A stretch of DNA of 24,213 bases from a virus. The stretch covers positions 1 to 24,213 of IMG/VR virus record IMGVR_UViG_3300046011_007272; one strand, 5' to 3'. The position numbers were made by a program, and so were the translations under genes. Of this stretch, positions 12,691 to 20,100 are shown piece after piece (position 1 is the first letter of the stretch; every line of letters begins with the position of its first letter). Under the pieces are notes generated by a model, which was not told the origin of the DNA, did no database searches, and saw only the letters and a list, made by a program, of their open reading frames with translations.

Positions 12691-13994
12691 ATTCTTCCCT
12701 TTTGAGAGAGTGAGATTGTTGTGTTAGAAAAACATGCTTTAAATCTATTTAAATCGCTCTTTGGCTGTGATGGTATAGGCAAGCCATTTAAATCATTCCT
12801 AGATGCTAAAATCATGCATCCATTGAAAGAGTTTGTCAGGTCAATAAATTGATCGATTGTGAGCTCAAATACAGAATTCATTCTTGATGCACTAAAATCA
12901 TCGATGCAGATGACATCCATCTTTGACAAAAGATCAGAAATAGATGGTATTGGCTTATTCTCAGCTTTGGCCTTATCATATTCTGATTTTCTCCATCGAT
13001 CGAGCTGATCTAGTGTTCCATAGAAAAACCGACCGACACCATGAAGACGATTGGCAAAATGTCGATTTGCGATGATATGCTTTAGCAAGCCAACCATGAG
13101 ATGAGTTTTTCCACTACCTGCTGATCCAGTGATAAAGATTTTTTTATCTTGATCTTTGGCCATTGATCCAAGAGCATCTTTTTGATCTTGTGATAGCATA
13201 TTGCCTTTAAAGTTTTCTCGATACATGGCTTTATGCTGTTCTGTAAAATAGCAGCTTGCCAATTGCCTGGATATGGCATTGATCCTTGATCGTTCTTTGT
13301 CGTGCTGATTTACATCTAGCAATGAGTAGCATGTACCATCATTGCGATTTGACCATTCAACAGGTGCATCTTGAAAATCAGCCACAAGACGACCGTCCTT
13401 GAATTTCATTTTATTTTCAATCTGCGACCACGCTTCACTTTTTGAGCTCGTCTTTTCTTTTACGTAGTTTTCTTTTATTTCATAATTAGTTTCATTAGTT
13501 TCATATATATATGATTGTAGTGTTTTTGGTATGTCGATTGTAGTGTTTTCAGTAGTTTCGATTGTAGTGTTTTTGGTAGTTTCGATTATACCGTTTTCAG
13601 TAGTTTCGATTGTATTGTTTTTGGTATAATCCACATTTGCCGAGCTTGCAATCATCATTTTGAATTCTGATGTCTTCATCCAGTATCGATTCACCACTTT
13701 AGGCATGATTGTGAATTGTGTTTTGCTGATCTTCTTTTTCTTTTGGATCAAGCCGAGCTCGCAAAGCTGATCAATAGACTTTGTTATCATTCGATCAGTT
13801 ACTCCCATCTGTGATGATAGATCTGAGTAGGTGCATTCAATTGTCATATCTTGATTGGAAGTTTCAAACTCGTAAAACTCAATCAATCGATACATCAAAG
13901 CAAAGCCATGAGTAACCTTTTGAAGATCTGGACATCTCAGAAGATTGCCAATAATGAACTGGAAATTGTCAAATTTTGAATTTTTTAGTTTCAT
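12687..13994 (-). CDS. Replication initiator / DnaC-like helicase loader ATPase
   Basis: A 435-residue protein in three parts. Residues about 25-95 form a winged-helix DNA-binding domain (YSDLSSQMGVTDRMITKSI, DQLCELGLIQKKKKIS). Residues about 122-185 are a repetitive Thr/Glu/Asn linker encoded by the iteron array and adjacent A+T-rich DNA. Residues about 260-435 are an AAA+ ATPase with Walker A (GSAGSGKT, 290-297), Walker B (VICIDD, 361-366) and sensor-like MILASRN. This combines an O-like origin binder with a DnaC/DnaA-type helicase loader in one chain. The gene diverges from the HTH-DnaB unit, so initiator and helicase share a control region. It probably loads the phage DnaB at the origin inside its own gene. 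Confidence 0.8.
   Translation of the reverse strand: MKLKNSKFDNFQFIIGNLLRCPDLQKVTHGFALMYRLIEFYEFETSNQDMTIECTYSDLSSQMGVTDRMITKSIDQLCELGLIQKKKKISKTQFTIMPKVVNRYWMKTSEFKMMIASSANVDYTKNNTIETTENGIIETTKNTTIETTENTTIDIPKTLQSYIYETNETNYEIKENYVKEKTSSKSEAWSQIENKMKFKDGRLVADFQDAPVEWSNRNDGTCYSLLDVNQHDKERSRINAISRQLASCYFTEQHKAMYRENFKGNMLSQDQKDALGSMAKDQDKKIFITGSAGSGKTHLMVGLLKHIIANRHFANRLHGVGRFFYGTLDQLDRWRKSEYDKAKAENKPIPSISDLLSKMDVICIDDFSASRMNSVFELTIDQFIDLTNSFNGCMILASRNDLNGLPIPSQPKSDLNRFKACFSNTTISLSQKGRI
13456..13631. other. Candidate replication origin: iterons plus A+T-rich stretch
   Basis: Within the initiator gene, five 24-bp-type direct repeats (13513-13631) abut an A+T-rich stretch (13456-13512) with ATTAGTTTC doublets and an ATATATATAT run. 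Iterons beside an easily melted region inside the initiator gene, between its DNA-binding and C-terminal domains, is the layout of the lambda O/ori region. The layout is seen directly; origin function is inferred. Confidence 0.55.
13513..13631. repeat. Five tandem 23-24-bp iterons inside the initiator gene
   Basis: Units lie at 13513-13535 (23 bp), 13536-13559, 13560-13583, 13584-13607 and 13608-13631 (24 bp each). The plus-strand consensus begins GATTGTAGTGTTTT and ends GTAGTTTC. Four units are in the same reading frame and encode variants of ETT[EK]NTTI. The fifth (13513-13535) lacks one base, so the same DNA is read in another frame (IPKTLQS). DNA identity kept across a frame change argues for selection on the DNA. 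Confidence 0.8.
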
Positions 13995-14013
13995 ACTCTC
14001 TCCTAGATTGAAA

Positions 14014-14071
14014 TTTTATTTGACTATACGATAATTATATTATAAAGATTATAAAAAAATTTCAAATAAAA
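14014..14071 (+). promoter_or_regulatory. Promoter/operator of first HTH gene and helicase
   Basis: TTGACT (14020-14025) is followed after 15 bases by TATAAA (14041-14046). The region is flanked by inverted TTTTATTTGA (14014-14023) and TCAAATAAAA (14062-14071). It lies between the divergent initiator and HTH genes. The same block and spacing recur at 15817-15851. The 15-base spacing is short for sigma70, so strength is uncertain; the inverted arms look like operator half-sites. Confidence 0.5.
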
Positions 14072-14082
14072 AAGGATTCATC

Positions 14083-14307
14083 ATGACTAAAAAATTGTCA
14101 GTGTTGCTTTTAAAGTCAAATAAGACCGTTGCTGAAATCGCAAAAGAGTCTGATATCACCGTTGGCCGTCTTTATCAAATCATGAAAGATGATGCTAGTG
14201 CACCTCTCAAACTTGCTTTAAAGCTTGAGGCAACAACAAAAATCTCTCATCAATTCTTCTTGTACTCAGCACCAACTTGCTATCAATTCGTAGGTGATCT
14301 TCTATGA
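14083..14307 (+). CDS. Small HTH regulator (paralog 1)
   Basis: A 74-residue protein with an HTH near the N terminus (residues about 15-36, TVAEIAKESDITVGRLYQ) followed by ALKLEATTKISHQFFLYSAP and a C-terminal YQFVGDLL. It resembles short Cro/YdaS-like phage DNA-binding proteins. A second copy at 15911 shares the ALKLE-x2-T-x-I-x-HQFFLY-x2-P-x4-QF pattern. AAGGA lies upstream of the ATG, and its stop overlaps the helicase start (ATGA). It probably regulates its own promoter, which carries inverted half-sites, and hence the helicase and divergent initiator. Whether it represses or activates is unknown. Confidence 0.7.
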   Translation: MTKKLSVLLLKSNKTVAEIAKESDITVGRLYQIMKDDASAPLKLALKLEATTKISHQFFLYSAPTCYQFVGDLL

Positions 14308-15785
14308 CATACTTTCAAAATCCCGAAGACGGCAACAAAGAAGTAACCTTTGAATATATCATGTCTCAATCATGGGAAAGCATGAATGATGATCGCCAAA
14401 TCCTTTTGATGAGCAGAATCAGATTTGTTTTAACTCAGCTTCTTTGGCCTTCATCTATCACATACACATACAAAGATGGATCAACAGCTGTATCTCTTGA
14501 ACAGAGAAGTGAGGCCGTTAAAATCATGATCTTCAAGATGATCCCTGATCCTCGTGTTTTTATTGATGATACATGCATCAGGCTTTTTGAAATTTGCGTT
14601 GAGCTCAGACAAGAGCAAAAGCCAATCAATTTTGAAAATGTCGCTGATCTCTATCATAGAACAGCCGAAGATAAAAAGAAGGCATTAAAAAAGATGATGC
14701 CAGCTTATCACATCATGTCATGGATCATGGAAAATCTTGATCCTTGTCATGTCTATTATGGAGGACCTGCGATGATCCATGTAGTTGAAGATCATATCAA
14801 TCGCATATATGATGACTTCACCAGCTTAAGACTATCTCAAATCTATAGATACAAAGAAATCGCACTCGCTCATGGATATTCTCTTAAAGAGATTGATGAT
14901 CTTTTCCTTGAGTCTGAAAACAAAATCAAGGATATGAAACCAAAGCCAAATGTTGGGTTGTCTCAACAATTAAATGAGTTATGGGATTCAATGGTCAACT
15001 TCAAGCAAGGTTTGACAAGTGGTCTTGATAATTTAGATCAGATCACTAAAGGATGGAAAGACGGCTGTTTATATGTGGTCGCTGGTCGTCCTGCTATGGG
15101 AAAGACGGCTGTGTCTTTGACTTTTGCTTTAAATGCGATGCGAGTTCAATCAAAGAAAGTTATGTTTTTCTCTTTGGAGATGCCAAGCACTCAACTTCTC
15201 AAGCGTCTAGCCAGCAATTGGAGTGGCATCGCTCATTCTATTTTTGATCAGCCTTATGATACTCTTAGCGATGGATTTAAAACCAGGATGGCAGAGTCTT
15301 TCTCTCAGATAAATGGGATGCCTCTTGAGATCATAGATAGAGCAGCATTATCCATTGAAGAGATGCGATCAATATGTGATGTAAAAAAGAGAAGTGAAGA
15401 TATAGGCTTGATCATAGTTGATTATCTTCAACTGATGACAGCTCCAGCTATGATCAGAGAGCAAGAGATATCTCAGATCAGTCGAGGCTTAAAAGCTTTA
15501 GCTAAAGAAATAGGTTGTCCAGTGATTGCACTTGCTCAGATCAATCGAGGAGTTGAGCAAAGAGCAAATAAACGGCCGCTATTGAGCGATCTTAGAGAGT
15601 CAGGAGCGATTGAGCAAGATGCTGATGTTGTGATGATGCTATATCGTGAACACGCCTATGATGATCTAGCATCAGAGACAGATATGGAAATCATCGTCAC
15701 AAAAAACCGCCATGGAGAATGCAAGACGGCACATGTTGAATTTTTAGGATCATGCCAAAGAATTGCAGATAGACAAAGTTTTTAA
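14304..15785 (+). CDS. dnaB: DnaB-like replicative helicase
   Basis: A 493-residue hexameric 5'-3' DNA helicase for the phage fork. The C-terminal RecA-like domain has Walker A GRPAMGKT (261-268), FFSLEM (288-293), IIVDYLQLM (370-378) and the DnaB4-type AQINRGVEQR followed by LLSDLRESGAIEQDAD (426-441). The entry segment TSGLDNLDQITKGW (238-251) is also typical. The N-terminal 220 residues are helical and match DnaB N-domain collars only in outline; there is no primase-like motif, so host primase is probably used. It is coupled by ATGA overlap to the HTH gene. Its likely loader is the divergent initiator/AAA+ protein. Confidence 0.92.
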   Translation: MTYFQNPEDGNKEVTFEYIMSQSWESMNDDRQILLMSRIRFVLTQLLWPSSITYTYKDGSTAVSLEQRSEAVKIMIFKMIPDPRVFIDDTCIRLFEICVELRQEQKPINFENVADLYHRTAEDKKKALKKMMPAYHIMSWIMENLDPCHVYYGGPAMIHVVEDHINRIYDDFTSLRLSQIYRYKEIALAHGYSLKEIDDLFLESENKIKDMKPKPNVGLSQQLNELWDSMVNFKQGLTSGLDNLDQITKGWKDGCLYVVAGRPAMGKTAVSLTFALNAMRVQSKKVMFFSLEMPSTQLLKRLASNWSGIAHSIFDQPYDTLSDGFKTRMAESFSQINGMPLEIIDRAALSIEEMRSICDVKKRSEDIGLIIVDYLQLMTAPAMIREQEISQISRGLKALAKEIGCPVIALAQINRGVEQRANKRPLLSDLRESGAIEQDADVVMMLYREHAYDDLASETDMEIIVTKNRHGECKTAHVEFLGSCQRIADRQSF

Positions 15786-15816
15786 GTATTGTTTAAAATT
15801 TTATTATTTATTTTAT

Positions 15817-15870
15817 AATTTTATTTGACTTGATTATAATTTTATTATAAACTAAGCATATCAAATCAAA
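15817..15870 (+). promoter_or_regulatory. Promoter/operator of second HTH gene
   Basis: TTGACT (15825-15830), 15-base spacer, TATAAA (15846-15851), preceded by the AATTTTATTTGA block, copies the arrangement at 14011-14046. Inverted arms TTTGACTTGAT (15824-15834) and ATCAAATCAAA (15860-15870) match at 10 of 11 positions. The gap from 15786 also holds other A+T-rich sequence with no GC-rich terminator after the helicase. Confidence 0.5.
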
Positions 15871-15910
15871 CAACATGATCATAAAGATTAGAAAGCAGAA
15901 TTGGTAAGTA

Positions 15911-16144
15911 ATGAAAAAAAATATCAAAAGCTTAACTATTCGTCTTAGATGTCAGCTTACTTTGGCAGACATCGCAAAGTTAATGGGTATTTCTAGACAA
16001 GCTCTTCATCATCACATTAAAGATGAAAATACATGCAAGTTGTCAAATGCTCTAAAGCTTGAAGAAATCACAGGTATTAAACATCAGTTTTTTTTGTATC
16101 CAATGCCTATCGCCGCTCAGTTTTTATCTGAAGAAAACCAATAA
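15911..16144 (+). CDS. Small HTH regulator (paralog 2)
   Basis: A 77-residue HTH protein (TLADIAKLMGISRQALHHH at about residues 17-35) followed by NALKLEEITGIKHQFFLYPM and AAQFLSEENQ. It is a clear paralog of the 14083 protein with a different recognition helix, so the two may read different versions of the inverted operators. The ribosome binding site is poor (GGTAAG-TA-ATG), suggesting low or regulated translation. It leads a rightward unit ending with the RecT-like gene. Together with the duplicated promoter, this points to duplication of a promoter-plus-regulator cassette. Confidence 0.7.
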   Translation: MKKNIKSLTIRLRCQLTLADIAKLMGISRQALHHHIKDENTCKLSNALKLEEITGIKHQFFLYPMPIAAQFLSEENQ

Positions 16145-16173
16145 CTAAACCACTACTTACAAAGGAGTATAAA

Positions 16174-16365
16174 ATGCACCAATCACCTAAATGCGGATTA
16201 TTCCCCACAGTCGACAAACGACACCTAGAAGAAGGCATGCGCCAAGAGTATCAAGCACAACTCAAGGCAGAGCAAAGAGCAGCATTTATTGAAAATGTTG
16301 GCCATTTCTTGCTAGTAGCCGTTTTTCATAGCATTTGGATTTACTTCGGTTTTTTCTGGAGATAA
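16174..16365 (+). CDS. Small single-pass membrane protein
   Basis: A 63-residue protein of unknown function with a strong AAAGGAG site before its ATG. The N-terminal 40 residues are polar and helical (HLEEGMRQEYQAQLKAEQRA). A C-terminal hydrophobic segment rich in aromatics (HFLLVAVFHSIWIYFGFFW, about 44-62) would place it as a tail-anchored inner-membrane protein. It lies among early replication genes. Possible roles are membrane association of replication or superinfection functions, but no motif supports either. Confidence 0.6.
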   Translation: MHQSPKCGLFPTVDKRHLEEGMRQEYQAQLKAEQRAAFIENVGHFLLVAVFHSIWIYFGFFWR

Positions 16366-16370
16366 CAAAA

Positions 16371-16610
16371 ATGGAAAAACTCACACGATTAAACATTAGG
16401 CAGCTTGATCTTCTTGGCGTTCTCATGCACAGCCTCAATCACCTTTGCATCGATTGGACGATTGACTGTGACGACATTGAAATCGTTGTATCTGAAGATC
16501 AGATGATCACTCTAAAGGTAAAAGACTTTGGCTTGCCTGCAGATTGTCATGCCAAAGACATCTATGCTCACATCCTAAATCAACTCAACTCACTCACCAA
16601 AAAGGTATAA
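16371..16610 (+). CDS. Hypothetical protein
   Basis: A 79-residue mixed alpha/beta protein that I do not recognise (MEKLTRLNIRQLDLLGVLMH, then DIEIVVSEDQMITLKVKDFG). The start at 16371 was chosen because GGAG lies 9 bases upstream, at the end of the membrane-protein gene; a longer frame from 16335 would overlap that gene without a ribosome binding site. It is followed after 4 bases by the RecT-like gene, so it is likely in the same operon. Confidence 0.55.
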   Translation: MEKLTRLNIRQLDLLGVLMHSLNHLCIDWTIDCDDIEIVVSEDQMITLKVKDFGLPADCHAKDIYAHILNQLNSLTKKV

Positions 16611-16614
16611 AAAA

Positions 16615-17490
16615 ATGGCAAATCAAAGACTTACAGAATCTCTCTCAGATTTAAATGCAATCGCTGATAGCATGGAATCAATCGTCAAGCTCGCAGGCTT
16701 TCTCACTGCAGGCACCAACTGGACCGCTCAGCAACTCGTAACAGCCTATCTCTCTTATGGCATGATGCATGGCTGGAACATTGCTCAAACAATGGAAAAG
16801 ATGAATGTCATTAAAGGCAAGATCACCTATCAAGCTTCTGCTATGTTTGGCATTGTGATTGCTTCTCCCAAGTGTAAATCATGGAAGGTTCTCTCAAATA
16901 CTGATGATGAATGCTCAATTGAATTTACAAGAGGCGATAACAATCAAAAGTATGTAGTCACCTTTACGATTGCGATGGCACAGAGACAAGGCTTGACAAG
17001 TAATCGTCAATGGCAAAATATGCCCAAGCAAATGCTTATGGCTCGATGCAAGAGCATGGCAGTCAGAGATGTTTTTGGCGATGTGATCAGCGGCTATGAT
17101 GCAATCGAGATGGCTGATAGCATGGATATGCCTGAAGATGAAAGACTTGAGATTTTAAGTCAAGAACTTGACACCCCCATCTATGCTGAGAGACAACCTG
17201 TGTCAAGAGCAAAGCCAGGCGTCAAGGCTGGAGCTGATACAAAAGCAAAGCCTTTACAAGTGCAACCTGTGCAACCTGTACAAGTGCAACCTGTACAAGT
17301 GCAGCAATCAGCACCGCCAAAGATTCAAGCACCGCCACCTGATCAAGCTTCACTATTTCCAAGCGAGCAAAAGAAAGCCGTTGAGCTTCAAGCTTATCGA
17401 GATCAAGACATGAATGTCCATAAATGGAAAGATGCAGATATGGATGAAGATGATAGTAGAGATTGGAAAGACTCATGGGGGATTAAATAA
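16615..17490 (+). CDS. RecT-like single-strand annealing protein
   Basis: A 291-residue protein. The first 170 residues follow a RecT-like phage annealing-protein pattern: TAYLSYGMMHGWNIAQTMEK, MNVIKGKITYQASAMFGIVI, VTFTIAMAQRQGLTSNRQWQ, and the characteristic MPKQMLMARCKSMAVRDVFG followed by DVISGYDAIE (about 136-165). It would anneal complementary single strands during recombination and replication. No partner exonuclease is seen next to it. A low-complexity Pro/Gln/Val linker (about 215-245) joins a short acidic C-terminal tail (DADMDEDDSRDWKDSWG), which may bind SSB or other partners. It ends 8 bases inside the convergent reductase gene. Confidence 0.75.
   Translation: MANQRLTESLSDLNAIADSMESIVKLAGFLTAGTNWTAQQLVTAYLSYGMMHGWNIAQTMEKMNVIKGKITYQASAMFGIVIASPKCKSWKVLSNTDDECSIEFTRGDNNQKYVVTFTIAMAQRQGLTSNRQWQNMPKQMLMARCKSMAVRDVFGDVISGYDAIEMADSMDMPEDERLEILSQELDTPIYAERQPVSRAKPGVKAGADTKAKPLQVQPVQPVQVQPVQVQQSAPPKIQAPPPDQASLFPSEQKKAVELQAYRDQDMNVHKWKDADMDEDDSRDWKDSWGIK
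17256..17303. repeat. Short tandem repeats encoding QVQPV linker
   Basis: ACAAGTGCAACCTGT-type units, mixed with shorter GCAACCTGT copies, repeat head to tail and encode the Gln/Val/Pro linker of the RecT-like protein. Such repeats probably expand and contract by slippage, varying linker length without shifting frame. Confidence 0.6.
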
Positions 17491-19423
17491 GGCACACACC
17501 ACCAGCACAAGCTGGCTCAACTGATGGATTTTCTTTATAGCCACCTACATTCAAATCAACCTTAGACCAATCGACCAAGAGCAATTTATTATATTTCTCA
17601 AGCATTTGCTCATTGCTATCATCAACGGTTTGATAAGGCGCATTCTCATAAACATGATCACCATAATCAGATAAAAGAGAGATACCTTTAACACTGTCTC
17701 TAAGACGCCAAATCTTATTTATAAGATCATCCCATTCATCATCTTTGACGGTGCAGGTGTTGCTTACATTATGACTTAACCCATGTTGATCTTTTTCTCT
17801 GAGTTGTGTTGTTGGCTTCACCCAATATCTCTGAATGAATGCCACCTTGTCTAAGAAGTCAGAGGCTGATAAATCTTTTCTGAGCAATGCACCTTCAGGA
17901 GCTTCACAAGCAAAAGAAACGATGCCAACCTGTGCATCTCGATCATCACATACTTCAGGGAGTTTGCTGACAATCTCTTGCCAAATAGGATTGATCTTAT
18001 TTATTCTCATCGTTCTGATGTACTTTTTAGCATGATATGGATGAATACCAGCTGAACAGCCTGCGACCGTTGACGAATTGCCTGATGGTTTAACAGTTGT
18101 GCATCTTAGAGCTGGATTGATATTGATCAGCTTTGCGATCTCAACATTTTTATCATGTACCGCCTTTGAACATTGCTTTAAAGTCATTTCATCAAAGATC
18201 ATGCTAGGATTGCTCATGATGCCTGTCATGCTTACTCCCAAGAGTGCATCTCTCTCAATGATCTTTTTAGTTGTCTCTCCAAGGTAGCCAGTTTGAGTAT
18301 AACTTGCTTGAAGTGTACCTAAGAAAGCAGCTGCTTTACATGCTTGCAAAAGATGATCAGCATCTCTCACTTTAGCAACAACAATCTCATTTAAGTTACA
18401 GACCGCCCAACCACTTGAAACATTGCCTTGATCGTCTTTGAATGTTGGATAAAGGCCAATCTCTCCACATGGATTTGTGGAAAATTCTCTATCGTAGCAA
18501 AAGAAGAAACCTGGTTCACCATATTGGCGAGCATTGGCGATGATGTCAGTAAATACAGATTTATTCTCAAAGCCATCAAGTAGGATCTGAGCTGATATAT
18601 TTGCATAAGCTCGTTGGGGGTTATCTTGCCACCAATTGCCAGTCTTAGCAGTCATCATCTCTTCATCATCAGGGGAAAAAAGAGCAATCGTAGCCGCTCT
18701 TCTTGAGCTTAAAAGTGCTGCGTGGCTTATGTGCATGAAGATGTCAAAACATTGAATTGGCTTGAGTTTTGATTGACCTTGATTAACGGCTTGATCAAGA
18801 ATAAATCTCACCTTTTCAATAGCCACTTCTAGCACTTTGGGACCAGGAGCAACTCCACCAATAGAGATAGATGCACCTTCAGGCCTTACTTGATCATAAT
18901 GAAAGCTGATGCAATGCTTGCCATCATCTTCGCTTGATGGAAGATAGCTTTTTGTAAGCACATGAATTGCTTCAGCCCAACCCTCGATTGAGTCCTCAAT
19001 GACATGCACCAAGTTTAAGCGGCTATCTCTTTGATCCTTTGTGATGAGATTTGGCAGCTTGCCAACATGATGCTTTTGTACTGAAAAGCCAACACCGCAA
19101 CCACTCATCAAAAGCCAAAAGCCTTCAGCAAAAAAGCGAACACGATCGACATACGAGGCGGTGCAATTATACATTCTCATATTGTTTCTTTTAATAGCGA
19201 TGCCACCGAATTGAGTTGATCTTTGCGATGGGAATACAACGCCGGGAAATACAAAGCCTTGAAAAACGGCTTCAATTTGTGTCCATAGATTTGGGAATTT
19301 CTCTTGATGCATTTGCTTGACTCTTGTCATCGCATCTATATAAGTTTCTCTCTTGCCATCTTTTTTGATGTGAGAATATTGAGTAGCAAAAGCAACTTTT
19401 CCTAAGATTTCATTTTGTGCCAT
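17483..19423 (-). CDS. nrdJ: Class II (B12-dependent) ribonucleoside-triphosphate reductase
   Basis: A 646-residue adenosylcobalamin-dependent reductase that makes deoxyribonucleotides without oxygen or a separate radical subunit. Seen: RMYNCTAS (redox Cys87), LLMSGCGVGFSVQ (about 104-116), NPCGEIGL with the radical-site Asn317, Cys319 and Glu321, AVCNLNEIVV (redox Cys342), KPSGNSSTVAGCSAG, and a C-terminal Cys-x4-Cys pair (CAGGVC) that re-reduces the active site. Length and motif order fit the monomeric RTPR-like class. The start at 19423 has GGAG 6 bases upstream; longer ATG starts lack this. It closes the leftward tail/lysis unit and converges on the RecT-like gene. It depends on host cobalamin. 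The 42 bases before it hold no clear promoter. Confidence 0.9.
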   Translation of the reverse strand: MAQNEILGKVAFATQYSHIKKDGKRETYIDAMTRVKQMHQEKFPNLWTQIEAVFQGFVFPGVVFPSQRSTQFGGIAIKRNNMRMYNCTASYVDRVRFFAEGFWLLMSGCGVGFSVQKHHVGKLPNLITKDQRDSRLNLVHVIEDSIEGWAEAIHVLTKSYLPSSEDDGKHCISFHYDQVRPEGASISIGGVAPGPKVLEVAIEKVRFILDQAVNQGQSKLKPIQCFDIFMHISHAALLSSRRAATIALFSPDDEEMMTAKTGNWWQDNPQRAYANISAQILLDGFENKSVFTDIIANARQYGEPGFFFCYDREFSTNPCGEIGLYPTFKDDQGNVSSGWAVCNLNEIVVAKVRDADHLLQACKAAAFLGTLQASYTQTGYLGETTKKIIERDALLGVSMTGIMSNPSMIFDEMTLKQCSKAVHDKNVEIAKLININPALRCTTVKPSGNSSTVAGCSAGIHPYHAKKYIRTMRINKINPIWQEIVSKLPEVCDDRDAQVGIVSFACEAPEGALLRKDLSASDFLDKVAFIQRYWVKPTTQLREKDQHGLSHNVSNTCTVKDDEWDDLINKIWRLRDSVKGISLLSDYGDHVYENAPYQTVDDSNEQMLEKYNKLLLVDWSKVDLNVGGYKENPSVEPACAGGVCLI

Positions 19424-19465
19424 GATCGTCTCCATGTGAAAGGGATGATCATTAAAACACAATTC

Positions 19466-19708
19466 TTATTTATTTTTCAAAAAATCAACATTGGTTTCTA
19501 TTCTTTCAAGAATAACTGTGTGCTGATTGAGAGTCTTGTTGATCATATCCAACTCAGCATCTGTCTTTTCTTGCTTGACTAGTAAAGACATTGTTTGATG
19601 TTCGAGCAAGGCGATCCTTTTATCGTATGATGAGAAAGCTCTTAAAGCTGGCAATAGAGCGGTGATGACTGCAGTGAGAGCAGAAATTGAGATCATATCT
19701 GAGTTCAT
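19466..19708 (-). CDS. Membrane lysis protein: holin-like or i-spanin-like
   Basis: An 80-residue protein from the ATG at 19708, preceded by AAGGGTG at 8 bases. One hydrophobic segment (ISALTAVITALLPALRAF, about 7-24) is followed by a long charged coiled coil (about 30-80, HQTMSLLVKQEKTDAELDM). It sits directly after the M15 endolysin, where holins or spanins occur. A single N-terminal anchor with a coiled-coil ectodomain fits an Rz-like i-spanin or a one-pass holin; no o-spanin lipoprotein was found. An upstream start inside the endolysin gene is possible but lacks a ribosome binding site. Confidence 0.55.
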   Translation of the reverse strand: MNSDMISISALTAVITALLPALRAFSSYDKRIALLEHQTMSLLVKQEKTDAELDMINKTLNQHTVILERIETNVDFLKNK

Positions 19709-19712
19709 GTTG

Positions 19713-20090
19713 TCACCCTTGCCATCTTGCTCTTGTGCCTCTGATATCATAATGCACAAAGTTTGAATCTAAATACTTACCAAGACCGCCATCTTTGATC
19801 TTGCCTTGAGCAATCAATTTCTCAATACGATTATAGATCTCTTCAGTTGGTACACCAGCGATCTTGATATCAGCCGCCTTTGCATGCAAATGTTGAGATT
19901 TATCAGCACCACCAACAGATGCATTTCTAGCAGGTGAACGATAGCCACTTATGATGATAATAGGCTTTTGAAAATGATCTCGAATGATCTGAAGATTTTG
20001 CAAAAGCTCGATTGCACTTGCGATCTTTTCAGCAGGGATTGGATCGCTAAACTCAAGCTCAGACAATTTGAAATTTTTAGTTACTTGCAT
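19713..20090 (-). CDS. M15-family endopeptidase (endolysin)
   Basis: A 125-residue zinc peptidase that cuts peptide cross-links in peptidoglycan. SGYRSPARNASVGG (48-61) leads into SQHLHAKAADIKI, giving the zinc ligands His67 and Asp74 (H-x6-D). FVHYDIRGTRARW supplies His113 near the C terminus. This is the compact Peptidase_M15_3 form common in phages. No cell-wall-binding domain or signal peptide is present, so release would depend on the adjacent membrane lysis gene, which follows by 4 bases. It is the likely main lysis enzyme. Confidence 0.88.
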   Translation of the reverse strand: MQVTKNFKLSELEFSDPIPAEKIASAIELLQNLQIIRDHFQKPIIIISGYRSPARNASVGGADKSQHLHAKAADIKIAGVPTEEIYNRIEKLIAQGKIKDGGLGKYLDSNFVHYDIRGTRARWQG

Positions 20091-20100
20091 TTTTAGGCTC

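Noticed and set aside
13513-13631. CRISPR array
   Set aside because: The repeats are contiguous with no spacers and sit inside a coding gene.
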